A DNA stretch of 64,000 nucleotides from Bacteroidetes bacterium HGW-Bacteroidetes-10 (GCA_002842695.1 PHDT01000011.1:1-64000); one strand, 5' to 3'. Shown: positions 25,919 to 35,470, counted from the first letter of the stretch. Numbers and translations: made by a program. Notes: generated by a model from the letters alone, not told the origin.

Positions 25919-26755
25919 ATGCAGTTAATAGCAGATAGCGGCTCTACCAAGGTAGACTGGAGGGCAATTCACAGTGACGGATCGGTACAAAAGATTACCA
26001 CAGCCGGAATTAACCCCTTTTTCCAAACAGAAGAACAGATTATTTATGAACTTGAGCAGCACCTGCTGCCTGATATAAGCGCAACCGTAAAGGAGATTCA
26101 CTTCTACGGAGCGGGTGTGGCATCACCTGAGAAAATTCAGGTGCTTCAGAATTGTTTCAGAAAGGTATTCCCAAAAGCAATGGCAAGTGCCTATACAGAT
26201 TTGCTTGCTGCAGCGAGATCTCTCTGCGGGAAAAAGGCCGGAATTGCAGCCATTTTGGGAACAGGAGCAAATTCATGTTTCTATGACGGAAATGAGATTG
26301 TTGATAATGTACCTGCATGCGGATATATCCTGGGAGACGAGGGAAGTGGTGCGGTTCTGGGAAGAAAATTTATCTCGGACTATCTGAAAAGGCAGCTTCC
26401 ACAGGATCTTAATGATCTTTTTAACGAAAAGTATGGCCTCAATTACGGAACAATCATTGAGAGAGTTTACCGTCAGCCTTTCCCTAACAGATACCTTGCA
26501 ACCTTCTCAGTTTTCCTTAATGAGAACAAAAGCAATCCTCATGTTCAGAAATTGCTCAGGGAGAGTTTCGGGGAGTTCTTTACAAGAAACATTATGCAGT
26601 ACGATTATAAGAAGCACAAGGTTAACCTTGTTGGTTCGGTTGCATATTATTACAAGGATATTATCACAGAGGTGGCAACCAGCCATGGTGTTAAGATAGG
26701 AACCATTCTCAGATCACCTATCGACGGACTTGTAGAGTTCCATAAATCAATTTAA
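25919..26755 (+). CDS. BadF/BadG-family N-acetylglucosamine/muramic acid kinase
   Basis: A 278-residue ASKHA-fold sugar kinase. The phosphate-1 motif ADSGSTKVDW lies at residues 5-14, GTGANSC near 118 and GDEGSGAVLGRKF near 140. Relatives include GlcNAc kinase and MurK of Clostridium, which phosphorylates both GlcNAc and MurNAc. Since murQ (MurNAc-6-P etherase) starts 15 nt downstream, MurNAc is a likely substrate: the kinase would make MurNAc-6-P for MurQ without a phosphotransferase system. This is inference from gene order. Cytosolic. Confidence 0.82.
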   Translation: MQLIADSGSTKVDWRAIHSDGSVQKITTAGINPFFQTEEQIIYELEQHLLPDISATVKEIHFYGAGVASPEKIQVLQNCFRKVFPKAMASAYTDLLAAARSLCGKKAGIAAILGTGANSCFYDGNEIVDNVPACGYILGDEGSGAVLGRKFISDYLKRQLPQDLNDLFNEKYGLNYGTIIERVYRQPFPNRYLATFSVFLNENKSNPHVQKLLRESFGEFFTRNIMQYDYKKHKVNLVGSVAYYYKDIITEVATSHGVKIGTILRSPIDGLVEFHKSI

Positions 26756-26770
26756 GTTAACATTACCGGT

Positions 26771-27586
26771 ATGAAAGTAACAGAACAACCTTCAAAGTAC
26801 AGCGATCTTGATAAGATGTCAACACTTGAGCTTCTCCAGAACATGAACAGAGAGGACAAGACAGTGCCCCTTGCAGTAGAAAAATGCATTCCTCAGATTG
26901 AGAAAATAGTGGAGGGCATTGTTGAACGAATGAAGATAGGGGGCAGACTCTTTTACCTTGGAGCAGGAACCAGCGGAAGACTCGGTATTCTTGATGCATC
27001 TGAAATTCCGCCCACTTACGGAGCGCCATACGACCTGGTAATTGGTCTTATTGCCGGAGGCGACTCTGCTATCCGCAGAGCAGTTGAGGCAGCTGAGGAC
27101 AATTGGGAGATGGGTTGGAACGACATGCAGCAGTTTGGAGTAGATAAAGACGATGTTGTGATAGGTATTGCAGCTTCTGGCACAACTCCATATGTTATTG
27201 GAGCTGTTCAGGAGGCACGCAAAAGGGGAATTCTTACAGGTTGTGTAACTTGTAATCCAAATTCTCAGTTAGCTGCAGCAGTTGACGTTCCTATTGAAGT
27301 TGTTGTGGGACCTGAATTTGTAACAGGAAGTACCAGAATGAAATCTGGTACAGCACAGAAACTTGTGCTCAATATGATATCCACCACTACCATGATTCTT
27401 ATGGGTCATGTTAAGGGGAATAAAATGGTGGATATGCAGTTAACTAATGCCAAACTTGTAGACAGAGGTACAAAGATGATTATGGAGGAGGCAAAAATTG
27501 AAGATTATGAACTCGCAAAATCTCTGCTCCTCACTCACGGCTCTGTAAGAAAAGCGGTAGACTTCCACCTGTTCGGAAAAAAATAG
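26771..27586 (+). CDS. murQ: N-acetylmuramic acid 6-phosphate etherase
   Basis: A 271-residue SIS-domain enzyme that splits the lactyl ether of MurNAc-6-P to give GlcNAc-6-P and D-lactate in wall recycling. The motif LGAGTSGRLGILDASEIPPT spans residues 63-82, with the glutamate at 78 fitting the catalytic acid, and GSTRMKSGTAQKL marks the second half. Length is slightly under the 298 of E. coli. It pairs with the upstream kinase and is followed by recR after 4 nt. Confidence 0.94.
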   Translation: MKVTEQPSKYSDLDKMSTLELLQNMNREDKTVPLAVEKCIPQIEKIVEGIVERMKIGGRLFYLGAGTSGRLGILDASEIPPTYGAPYDLVIGLIAGGDSAIRRAVEAAEDNWEMGWNDMQQFGVDKDDVVIGIAASGTTPYVIGAVQEARKRGILTGCVTCNPNSQLAAAVDVPIEVVVGPEFVTGSTRMKSGTAQKLVLNMISTTTMILMGHVKGNKMVDMQLTNAKLVDRGTKMIMEEAKIEDYELAKSLLLTHGSVRKAVDFHLFGKK

Positions 27587-27590
27587 CATA

Positions 27591-28214
27591 ATGTTCAGAC
27601 AAAATCTCTCATCTACTCTTCTTCAAAACGTTGTGGACGAACTATCTTCGCTCCCCGGTGTAGGGAAAAAGAGTGCGCTGAGGTTTGCTCTCTACCTTCT
27701 TAAGCAGCCCAGGGAAAATGTAGAGAGGTTTGGTAATGCCGTGGTTAAGATGCGCAATGAGATTCACTACTGCAAAATATGCAATATGGTTTCTGACAGT
27801 GATTTGTGCACCGTCTGCTCATCCGGGCTGCGTGACCATTCGCTGGTTTGTGTTGTGGAGAGTGTGAGAGATGTGCTCAGCATAGAGAATACCGGACAAT
27901 ACAATGGGGTTTACCATGTTCTTGGAGGAATAATTTCACCAATGGACGGAGTGGGACCCGGAGATCTTTCTATCGAACATCTGATTTCAAGAGTTAGTCA
28001 GGGAGAAGTTAAGGAGATCTTTATGGCGTTAAGCACAACAATGGAGGGAGAGACAACTGCCTTCTTTTTATACAAAAAACTTAGTCCTTTTAAGGTAAAT
28101 ATAAGTACAATTGCAAGAGGTGTCGGGTTTGGGGACGACCTTGAGTATACAGATGAAGTTACTCTGGGGCGTTCGATAAAGAACCGTCAGCCTTTTGTAC
28201 CGCTCAATACATAA
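27591..28214 (+). CDS. recR: Recombination mediator RecR
   Basis: A 207-residue protein of the RecFOR gap-repair pathway. An N-terminal helix-hairpin-helix (LSSLPGVGKKSALRFALYLL) is followed by a four-cysteine zinc site (C61, C64, C73, C76), a Toprim domain (VCVVESVRDVLSIENTG) and the C-terminal Walker-B-like region (STTMEGETTAFFL). Length is normal. It starts 4 nt after murQ. Confidence 0.95.
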   Translation: MFRQNLSSTLLQNVVDELSSLPGVGKKSALRFALYLLKQPRENVERFGNAVVKMRNEIHYCKICNMVSDSDLCTVCSSGLRDHSLVCVVESVRDVLSIENTGQYNGVYHVLGGIISPMDGVGPGDLSIEHLISRVSQGEVKEIFMALSTTMEGETTAFFLYKKLSPFKVNISTIARGVGFGDDLEYTDEVTLGRSIKNRQPFVPLNT

Positions 28215-28225
28215 AAATAATTATT

Positions 28226-29722
28226 ATGCATCAGTTTCCTCTTACCTGGCTATTGACGGCCTTTACACTGTATACAGCGCTGCTGTTCTTTATTTCGTGG
28301 CTAACTTCAAGAAAAGCCGATACCGGTTCCTATTTTCTTGGGAACAAGAAGTCTCCCTGGTATATTGTGGCATACGGTATGGTTGGTACATCAATATCCG
28401 GTGTTACCTTTATCTCTGTGCCGGGCAATGTGCTAAATCAGAATTTTTACTACATGCCTCTGGTTCTGGGATTTGTGGTGGGCTACCTGGTGATTGCCAA
28501 GATACTGATTCCTCTTTATTACAAGATGAATCTCACCTCAATTTACGGCTATCTTGAATCGAGATTCGGGTTCTTTACCTACAAAACCGGTGCATCTGTA
28601 TTTATGGTTTCCAGAATACTCGGAGCAGCTGTAAGGATATTTGTTGTTGTACTTGTACTTCATACTTTTCTTCCTGAAAACTCAGTTCCTTTCTGGGTTG
28701 TGGCATTTATCTTTATGTTCCTCATCTTCCTCTACACCTTTAAGGGAGGAGTGAAGACCATCATCTGGACTGATGTTCTCCAGACTACATTCATGCTGCT
28801 GGCAGTAGGACTAACAATTTTCTTTGTTGCAAGGGAGATGCAGTGGAGCATTGGCGATATGGCCAGCGCTGTAGCCGGTTCTGAATACTCAAAATGGCTG
28901 GACTTCGAATGGAGTAACTCAACCAACGCCATTAAGCAATTTGTGGCTGGTATTTTTATTACCATTGTAATGACCGGACTCGATCAGGAGATGATGCAGA
29001 AGAACCTCTCATGTAAAAACATTGGCGAGGCTCAGAAAAACATATATACTACAAGTATCACTATTGTAGTAGTTAACTTCTTTTTCCTTTTCATGGGAGC
29101 AATGCTTGCCATTTTCGTTAACTCGAGATTGGGGGGAATGGAGGGAATCGGCCTTGCAAATGAGCTTGGTGAATTCACAAAGGCTCAGACAGACAAACTC
29201 TTCCCAACTATTGCCAGCCAGTACCTTGGACTGGGAGTAGGCCTCTTCTTTATCATAGGTCTTATCTCTGCCTCGTATCCAAGTGCAGGGGGAGCTCTTA
29301 CATCACTTACCACATCATTCTGTATTGACTTTGTAGGTTTTGGAAAGAGAACCGATCTTACCGACCAGAGAAAAAAGAGAATCAGACAATCTGCTCATGC
29401 AGGATTTGCATTTCTCTTCTTCCTTATAATTCTTGTACTCTACGCAGTAAACAACCAGACTGTAATTGACCTGGTATATATGCTTGCTGCCTATACATAT
29501 GGCCCGCTGCTTGGATTCTTCTTCTTCGGAATCTTTACGAAGTACAATGTTAAGGATAAATTCATGCCTTATGTTGCAATTGCATCACCTATACTCTGTT
29601 TTATTCTGGACTATCTTGGAAAAGAGCTGTTCGGATTTGGGTTTGGTTTTACAATCCTTATCGCAAACGGCCTCTTTACCTTTATTGGCATGTACCTCTT
29701 CAGAGACGGCAAGAGGGCATAG
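28226..29722 (+). CDS. Sodium:solute symporter (SSS family)
   Basis: A 498-residue inner-membrane protein with about 13 hydrophobic segments of the LeuT-like SSS family. WYIVAYGMVGTSISGVTFIS near residues 45-65 and KGGVKTIIWTDVLQT near 175 are family blocks. The substrate is not fixed by the sequence; family members carry sugars, amino acids, vitamins or sialic acid. Lying 11 nt after recR and shortly after the MurNAc genes, it could import an amino sugar, but that is only context. Confidence 0.88.
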   Translation: MHQFPLTWLLTAFTLYTALLFFISWLTSRKADTGSYFLGNKKSPWYIVAYGMVGTSISGVTFISVPGNVLNQNFYYMPLVLGFVVGYLVIAKILIPLYYKMNLTSIYGYLESRFGFFTYKTGASVFMVSRILGAAVRIFVVVLVLHTFLPENSVPFWVVAFIFMFLIFLYTFKGGVKTIIWTDVLQTTFMLLAVGLTIFFVAREMQWSIGDMASAVAGSEYSKWLDFEWSNSTNAIKQFVAGIFITIVMTGLDQEMMQKNLSCKNIGEAQKNIYTTSITIVVVNFFFLFMGAMLAIFVNSRLGGMEGIGLANELGEFTKAQTDKLFPTIASQYLGLGVGLFFIIGLISASYPSAGGALTSLTTSFCIDFVGFGKRTDLTDQRKKRIRQSAHAGFAFLFFLIILVLYAVNNQTVIDLVYMLAAYTYGPLLGFFFFGIFTKYNVKDKFMPYVAIASPILCFILDYLGKELFGFGFGFTILIANGLFTFIGMYLFRDGKRA

Positions 29723-29725
29723 GGG

Positions 29726-30301
29726 ATGTCATTTGCAGAACTCTTCATACTGGCCGTAGGGCTTTGTTTCGATACATTCGCGGTATCTCTGTCATCAGGC
29801 ATGTGCCTGCCGCAGATACCGCGATGGTCGTTTATAAGAATAGTTACATCCTTTGCTTTTTTTCAGGCAATGTTTGCCTTTCTGGGATGGATTCTTGGCC
29901 AGGGACTTGAACAGATAATCGGAGCTTTTGACCATTGGGTGGCATTTATTTTACTTGCATACATAGGTGGTAAAATGATATGGGAGGGATTATCAAAAGA
30001 TGAAAACGAGGTTTGTATAGATGTAAGAAACCCAAGAATACTTCTGACTGTTTCAGTAGCCACCAGTATAGATGCAATGGCGGTGGGTATTGGGCTTGCT
30101 GTAACCTCTCTTAGCCTGGGCCGGATTGGTCTCGCTTCCGGGCTGATTTTTGTTGTCACTGCCGCTGCTGCAGTTATTGGACTTAAGGGTGGCAGATTCA
30201 TCTCTTCAAAAGCCGGAAAATACTCCGGAATCGTGGGCGGATTGATACTTATTGCAATAGGTCTTAAGATTTTGATTGAGCATTTAGAAATTTTGTCTTA
30301 A
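29726..30301 (+). CDS. mntP: Manganese efflux pump MntP
   Basis: A 191-residue inner-membrane protein with six transmembrane segments. Both conserved aspartate motifs are present: LCFDTFAVSLSSG near residue 14 and SIDAMAVGIG near residue 117. MntP exports Mn2+ and so limits toxicity. The start lies 3 nt after the symporter gene. I see no yybP-ykoY riboswitch before it, so manganese control through that RNA is not apparent. Confidence 0.92.
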   Translation: MSFAELFILAVGLCFDTFAVSLSSGMCLPQIPRWSFIRIVTSFAFFQAMFAFLGWILGQGLEQIIGAFDHWVAFILLAYIGGKMIWEGLSKDENEVCIDVRNPRILLTVSVATSIDAMAVGIGLAVTSLSLGRIGLASGLIFVVTAAAAVIGLKGGRFISSKAGKYSGIVGGLILIAIGLKILIEHLEILS

Positions 30302-30306
30302 CTTTG
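30276..30306 (+). promoter_or_regulatory. mqnA promoter (TTG-N20-TAACTTTG), perhaps leaderless
   Basis: TTG at 30276-30278 and TAACTTTG at 30299-30306 with a 20-nt spacer, inside the end of mntP. The box ends 6 nt before the mqnA ATG, so a start of transcription at the usual distance would fall at or next to the start codon. Confidence 0.6.
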
Positions 30307-30312
30307 CGCGTT

Positions 30313-31080
30313 ATGAAAGTACGCGTTTCGGCAATATCATACCTCAACACAGCCCCGTTTGTATACGGGCTGGAGAATCATCCCGTATCGGGAATGATTG
30401 AAGTTGAGTATGTACCACCTGCCGTAACTGCTGCAAAACTCATCTCCGGTGAGGCAGATCTGGGACTCGTTCCGGTTGCCATGATAAGAAGAATTCCCAA
30501 CCCAGTAATTGTTTCTCAATATTGTATCGGTGCAGAGGGACCGGTAGCTTCGGTACTTCTGTGCAGCGGTAAATCTCTTGATAAAATTGAGAAGATTTAT
30601 ATGGACACAGAGTCAAGAACCTCTGTTCTTCTGGCAAGAATTCTCTGCGAACAGTACTGGAAAATCTCTCCTCAGTTCGAAGATTACAATTTCGGAAAAT
30701 CGAAACCGGATACTGCAGCCTCATATATTCTCATAGGAGATAAGGCGCTTAAACATGCATCAGATTTTGCCTATGTTTATGACATGGCAGAGGAGTGGAT
30801 AAATTTCAAAAAACTACCGTTCGTATTTGCTTGCTGGACTGCAAACAAGGATCTGGATCCCTCTTTTATTGCATCATTTAACGATGCTTTAAAGCTGGGA
30901 CTTGATAATCTTGAGAAGAGCGTCAAACGCTTTGCAAATGAATTTGAGCCAGAGTATGCTATTAAGTATCTAAAGGAAAATATCTCATATAATCTGGACG
31001 CAGACAAGCGGGCGGGCCTCTCCGAATTCTGGAGTCTGGCTCCCGACGAGTTAAAATCGAGAGTCCGATGGTTTGGCTAA
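30313..31080 (+). CDS. mqnA: Chorismate dehydratase, futalosine menaquinone pathway
   Basis: A 255-residue MqnA-family protein with a periplasmic-binding-protein-like fold, which makes 3-enolpyruvylbenzoate from chorismate in the futalosine route to menaquinone. AISYLNTAPFVYGL at the N-terminus, GEADLGLVPVA near residue 50 and YMDTESRTSVLLARIL near 97 are typical. I place the start at the ATG 30313; a TTG at 30304 in frame lies inside the promoter box. No other mqn gene is in the window. Quinone type is inferred from family membership. Confidence 0.9.
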   Translation: MKVRVSAISYLNTAPFVYGLENHPVSGMIEVEYVPPAVTAAKLISGEADLGLVPVAMIRRIPNPVIVSQYCIGAEGPVASVLLCSGKSLDKIEKIYMDTESRTSVLLARILCEQYWKISPQFEDYNFGKSKPDTAASYILIGDKALKHASDFAYVYDMAEEWINFKKLPFVFACWTANKDLDPSFIASFNDALKLGLDNLEKSVKRFANEFEPEYAIKYLKENISYNLDADKRAGLSEFWSLAPDELKSRVRWFG

Positions 31081-31141
31081 TTTTTCTCCCACTATCCGGG
31101 AGTTAGGATGTCAAGTTACAAACCATTAAAAGGATGAGATT

Positions 31142-32092
31142 ATGCTCGAAATTTTCTTCAAAAACAAAGGACAGGTTGCCACAACAGGAGAGATTGACTC
31201 TCTGGATCAGCTAGGTTACGATGATGTACTATGGATAGACCTCTGGTCTCCTACAGGTGAGGAGAAGAGGGCTATAGAGTCATATCTTAACACAACGATT
31301 CAGAGCAGGGCTCAGGCAGAAGAGATCGAGAGTTCATCAAGATATTCAGAGAACGAAACAACAATCTTCGCAAATACAAACTTTCTCATACCCGGCCCGG
31401 ACAGTTACAGTATGGAGGCTGTCTCTTTCATGCTGTGTGAGGGAATAATTGTCACCATACGCAATGTGCCGCTGAGGAGCTTTACAGATATACAGCGCAA
31501 GCTGATGGCCAATTACAGGCTGATGCCTACCGGTTATCACATTCTCGTAGGAATTCTTGAGAACAGGATTGACCTCGATGCAGATATGATCGAGCTCATG
31601 TCAAAGGAGGTTGCACAATACAGTAAAACGGTCTCTCTGGGTGGAACTGTAGGAGAGGAGTTCCTCCTTGATATTACCCAGCTTCAGGAGAACACCATGC
31701 TGGTAAGAGAGAATATTGTGGACAAGCAGCGTATGATCTCCAGCATCATGAGAAGCGATAAGTTTCCCCGTGACATTCTGGCAAAGCTGAACATCCTTAT
31801 GAGGGACGTCAACTCACTTATAAACCATACCAATTTCAGCTTTGAGCGTCTTGAGTATCTTCAGAATACTGTAATAGGTCTTATTAACCTCGAGCAGAAC
31901 AAGCTCATGAGAATCTTCACCTATGTCTCACTTTTGTTCATGCCTCCCACACTCATAGCTAGTATATACGGAATGAACGTAGACCTTCCGATATTTGGAG
32001 GAATATTTGACTTTCTTGTTCTGGTGCTGGTAATGCTGGTCTCAGTATTTCTGGCATCCTTCCTCTTCAAGAAAAAGAAGAGGAAGGTCTGA
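31142..32092 (+). CDS. corA: CorA-family magnesium transporter
   Basis: A 316-residue 2-TM-GxN transporter: a large cytosolic N-terminal domain, then two C-terminal membrane helices with the selectivity motif G277-M-N279 (YGMNVDLP) between them and a basic tail (KKKKRKV). It carries Mg2+ and possibly Co2+ as a pentamer. It lies 61 nt after mqnA and ends 11 nt before the convergent POT-like transporter gene. Confidence 0.93.
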   Translation: MLEIFFKNKGQVATTGEIDSLDQLGYDDVLWIDLWSPTGEEKRAIESYLNTTIQSRAQAEEIESSSRYSENETTIFANTNFLIPGPDSYSMEAVSFMLCEGIIVTIRNVPLRSFTDIQRKLMANYRLMPTGYHILVGILENRIDLDADMIELMSKEVAQYSKTVSLGGTVGEEFLLDITQLQENTMLVRENIVDKQRMISSIMRSDKFPRDILAKLNILMRDVNSLINHTNFSFERLEYLQNTVIGLINLEQNKLMRIFTYVSLLFMPPTLIASIYGMNVDLPIFGGIFDFLVLVLVMLVSVFLASFLFKKKKRKV

Positions 32093-32103
32093 CAGTCTGA
32101 CTT

Positions 32104-33399
32104 TTAATTTGTTTTTCTAGCAAGGAATTTGTTGTACAGAAGCAGTGCAACCATGCTGAATATTCCAATACCGCTCAGTATGAGCCACAGTGTAGAAGGG
32201 GTACCCAGCTCGTCGACATATTTTACATAGAGTCTGGCTCCAAGGAATCCGCCTATACTGCTTCCGATAACGCCATACAGGAAAGAGTAGCCAAGGTAGA
32301 GAGCCTTTTTGTCTGCGGGGGCAATCAGCCCTATGTAAGAGATGTATTTGGGATGGGTTGTCATCTCACCAAGAGTGAAGGTCATGATTCCAATAAGGAA
32401 TACCCACGGTGAAGATGAGAATGAGAGGATAATCATGCCAAGAGTTCCAAGGCCAATTCCTGTTATCATTGTTGGAAGTGCCGGTGCCTTTTTAACCACA
32501 TTGGAAACAATAAGCTGAAGCAGGATAATCACTCCGGCATTTATTACGGTAACATGCTCCACATCAAATTTCCATGATGGATTTTCAACAAAAAGTCCAA
32601 GGAAAGAGTTAACAGCATTGTTTACAGGGGCCATGTCAAGATAATCCCTTACATACCAGAGAACTGTTCCAAACATCTGGAAATATAGAATCCAGAATCC
32701 CGAGTAGAGGAATATCATAAGGATGAACCTCCAGTCCCTGAGTACAAGCAGCATTTCACTGAATACCTTGACAAGGGTCTTGTTGCTCTTCTCCCTGACC
32801 GGCTCTTTGTAAATGAAGAGGTTAATCATAAGAAGCACAAAGGCAATTATTGATGCCATATAGAATATATAGCTGTACGATTGTGCCTTTAGAATCGGAA
32901 CCAGTATAAGAGGGAATAGAAAAGCGCCAAGGTTAATTGACCAGTAAAAAATTCCGAAGCCGAGGCCGGAGTTCTCCTGATTAGTGCTTTTGGCAATGGT
33001 TCCGGAAATTACCGGTTTAAAAAAACCAGCCCCAATTGCCATAAGAATCAGTGAAAGAAAAATCAGTGAGTATGAGCTTGAGAGTCCGGTAAACCCGTAT
33101 CCGGCTATCATACATAAGAATGCAAAGAAGAGTACCTTACGGTATCCGTATCTGTCTGCGATTGCTCCCGCAAGAATCGGAAGGAAATAGAGGAGTGGGG
33201 GGATGGTACCAAGTATAGCCCCGGCCTGCTCCTTGCTGAAACCGAGTCCGCCCTCTGCTCCGCTCAGTATCAGAAATACACCAAGAACAGACATTACTCC
33301 GTAGTAGGAGCCCCTTTCCAGAAACTCCATCACAATCACAGTCCAGAATGTCTTTGGAAAGGATCTTATTGCAGATTTACTGCCGCTGATATTAGTCAT
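32104..33399 (-). CDS. MFS transporter, POT (oligopeptide) family-like
   Basis: A 431-residue major facilitator with about 12 membrane segments. The first helix carries FLERGSYYG, like the ExxER-YY proton-peptide motif of POT family members, and DRYGYRK is the loop 2-3 motif. The length is a little below typical POT proteins. Proton-driven uptake of di- or tripeptides is the likely role; other substrates cannot be excluded. It stands alone on the minus strand with its own promoter. Confidence 0.82.
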   Translation of the reverse strand: MTNISGSKSAIRSFPKTFWTVIVMEFLERGSYYGVMSVLGVFLILSGAEGGLGFSKEQAGAILGTIPPLLYFLPILAGAIADRYGYRKVLFFAFLCMIAGYGFTGLSSSYSLIFLSLILMAIGAGFFKPVISGTIAKSTNQENSGLGFGIFYWSINLGAFLFPLILVPILKAQSYSYIFYMASIIAFVLLMINLFIYKEPVREKSNKTLVKVFSEMLLVLRDWRFILMIFLYSGFWILYFQMFGTVLWYVRDYLDMAPVNNAVNSFLGLFVENPSWKFDVEHVTVINAGVIILLQLIVSNVVKKAPALPTMITGIGLGTLGMIILSFSSSPWVFLIGIMTFTLGEMTTHPKYISYIGLIAPADKKALYLGYSFLYGVIGSSIGGFLGARLYVKYVDELGTPSTLWLILSGIGIFSMVALLLYNKFLARKTN

Positions 33400-33424
33400 A
33401 GATTTATTGTTGGTTTTTCGGTTT

Positions 33425-33454
33425 CAAAGATAGCTGCTTTTTGGTATGAGACAA
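33425..33454 (-). promoter_or_regulatory. Promoter of the POT-like gene (TTG-N19-TATCTTTG)
   Basis: On the minus strand TTG (plus 33452-33454) and TATCTTTG (plus 33425-33432) are 19 nt apart; the box ends 25 nt before the start codon. Confidence 0.72.
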
Positions 33455-33465
33455 TGAGTTATTTA

Positions 33466-33497
33466 TTTGTTGTTTTGCAAAAATATTCATACTTTTG
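33466..33497 (+). promoter_or_regulatory. rpsA promoter (TTTG-N20-TACTTTTG)
   Basis: TTTG at 33466-33469 and TACTTTTG at 33490-33497, 20 nt apart. A leader of about 55 nt follows before rpsA; I see no clear structure in it. Confidence 0.72.
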
Positions 33498-33559
33498 TCG
33501 CTCCTTAACGGGAACTATAAATATTGTCTAACCACTTGTAGTACAAACACTTATTTGAC

Positions 33560-35470
33560 ATGTCAAAAGAAATTAAAGAAATCGAACAGGACGATCAGAT
33601 TGAGATCGTTGCGAAAAATGACGAGAAACTGGAAGCATTCATAGAGGATGACTCTGCTCCGGTTGCAGAAATCAAAAAGAAAAAAAGCAATGTATCGGTA
33701 CCGGTTGATAAATTCGACTGGGATGCATTCGAAACAGAAAACGTTTACGATAACGAGAAATCGGTAATCGAAAACTTTTACGATCAGACTCTCTCAAAAG
33801 TGAGCGAGAATGAAGTTGTTGAAGGAACTGTTGTTACCATCAACAAAAGAGAGGTTATTGTTAACATCGGCTACAAAAGCGAAGGTGTTATCAGCATTAA
33901 TGAATTCCGCTACAATCCTGAGCTTGCTGCAGGTGATAAAGTGGAAGTTTATGTAGAAAATGCAGAAGACAAGAAGGGACAACTTATCCTTTCACACAAG
34001 AAGGCACGTTCACTCCGTTCTTGGGACAGGGTTAACGAGGCATTCGACAAAGATGAAATCGTTAAAGGTTACATCAAATGCAGAACTAAAGGCGGCATGA
34101 TCGTTGACGTATTCGGCATCGAGGCTTTCCTTCCTGGTTCACAAATTGATGTTAAACCTATCAGGGATTACGATGTATTCGTAAATAAGACAATGGAATT
34201 CAAGATTGTTAAGATCAACCATGAGTTCCGCAACGTTGTTGTATCCCACAAAGCTCTTATCGAGGCAGAACTTGAAGCTCAGAAAGCTGATATTATCGGT
34301 AAACTCGAAAAAGGCCAGATCCTTGAAGGTATCGTTAAGAATATCACTTCTTACGGTGTGTTCATTGACCTTGGCGGCGTAGATGGTCTTATCCACATCA
34401 CTGACCTTTCATGGGGCAGGATTAACCATCCGGAAGAGGTTGTTCAGCTTGATCAGAAGATTAACGTTGTTATCCTCGATTTCGATGATACCAAGAAGAG
34501 GATTGCCCTTGGTCTTAAGCAGCTCAGCTCACATCCTTGGGATGCACTTGATCAGACACTGCAGGTAGGTGACAAGGTAAAAGGTAAAGTAGTTGTTATT
34601 GCAGACTACGGCGCATTTATCGAAATCCAGCCGGGTGTTGAGGGTCTTATTCACGTTTCTGAAATGTCATGGTCACTTCACCTCCGCAGCGCACAGGACT
34701 TCCTTAAAGTTGGTGACGAAGTTGAGGCTGTTATTCTTACCCTTGACAGAGATGAGAGAAAGATGTCACTCGGTATCAAACAACTTAAGAACGATCCTTG
34801 GGCAACAATCGCAGAGAAATATCCTGTTGGAACAAAATGCACTGCTACAGTCCGCAACTTCACCAACTTTGGTGTATTCGTAGAGCTGGAAGAGGGTGTA
34901 GACGGACTGGTTCACATCAGCGACCTTTCATGGACCAAGAAAGTTAAGCATCCATCTGAATTCACTGCAGTAGGTGAGAAGGTAGATGTTGTGGTTCTTG
35001 AAGTAGATCAGGAAAACCGTCGTCTGAGCCTTGGTCACAAGCAACTTGAGGAGAACCCTTGGGATGTATTCGAAACTGTGTTCACACCAGGTTCAGTACA
35101 CGAAGGAACTATCATCGCTTTTGTGGACAAAGGAGCAAACATTGCTCTTCCATACGGAGTTGAGGGATATGTCAGCTCAAGAAACCTTGCCAAAGAGGAT
35201 GGAACAGCTGCTAAGCTTGAGGAGAAACTCGACTTTAAAGTTGTTGAATTCAACAAGTCAACCAAGAGAATCGTTCTTTCACACTCTAAACTTACTGAAG
35301 AGGTAAGAAAAGAAGAGGTAAGAGAGAAGATTGACGAAGGTGACTCAACTCAGAAAGCGGTTAAGAAGCTTAAAGCTAACCTGGAAAGAACAACACTTGG
35401 CGACATCAGCGAACTTGCAGCTCTTAAGAGCGAAATGGAAAGCAAAGAGGAAGAAGCTAAGAACAAATAA
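33560..35470 (+). CDS. rpsA: 30S ribosomal protein S1
   Basis: A 636-residue protein with an acidic N-terminal extension (about residues 1-70) followed by about six S1 repeats; the third to fifth are the clearest, each with a GVFIDL/GAFIEI/GVFVEL-type strand and a GLIHI/GLVHI turn. S1 brings mRNA to the ribosome. The C-terminal 60 residues are charged and helical. In Bacteroidota, with weak Shine-Dalgarno use, S1 is expected to matter greatly for initiation. rnz follows with no gap. Confidence 0.95.
   Translation: MSKEIKEIEQDDQIEIVAKNDEKLEAFIEDDSAPVAEIKKKKSNVSVPVDKFDWDAFETENVYDNEKSVIENFYDQTLSKVSENEVVEGTVVTINKREVIVNIGYKSEGVISINEFRYNPELAAGDKVEVYVENAEDKKGQLILSHKKARSLRSWDRVNEAFDKDEIVKGYIKCRTKGGMIVDVFGIEAFLPGSQIDVKPIRDYDVFVNKTMEFKIVKINHEFRNVVVSHKALIEAELEAQKADIIGKLEKGQILEGIVKNITSYGVFIDLGGVDGLIHITDLSWGRINHPEEVVQLDQKINVVILDFDDTKKRIALGLKQLSSHPWDALDQTLQVGDKVKGKVVVIADYGAFIEIQPGVEGLIHVSEMSWSLHLRSAQDFLKVGDEVEAVILTLDRDERKMSLGIKQLKNDPWATIAEKYPVGTKCTATVRNFTNFGVFVELEEGVDGLVHISDLSWTKKVKHPSEFTAVGEKVDVVVLEVDQENRRLSLGHKQLEENPWDVFETVFTPGSVHEGTIIAFVDKGANIALPYGVEGYVSSRNLAKEDGTAAKLEEKLDFKVVEFNKSTKRIVLSHSKLTEEVRKEEVREKIDEGDSTQKAVKKLKANLERTTLGDISELAALKSEMESKEEEAKNK

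Noticed and set aside
29722-29726. yybP-ykoY manganese riboswitch before mntP
   Set aside because: The gap to the symporter gene is only 3 nt and the preceding coding sequence shows no aptamer motifs.
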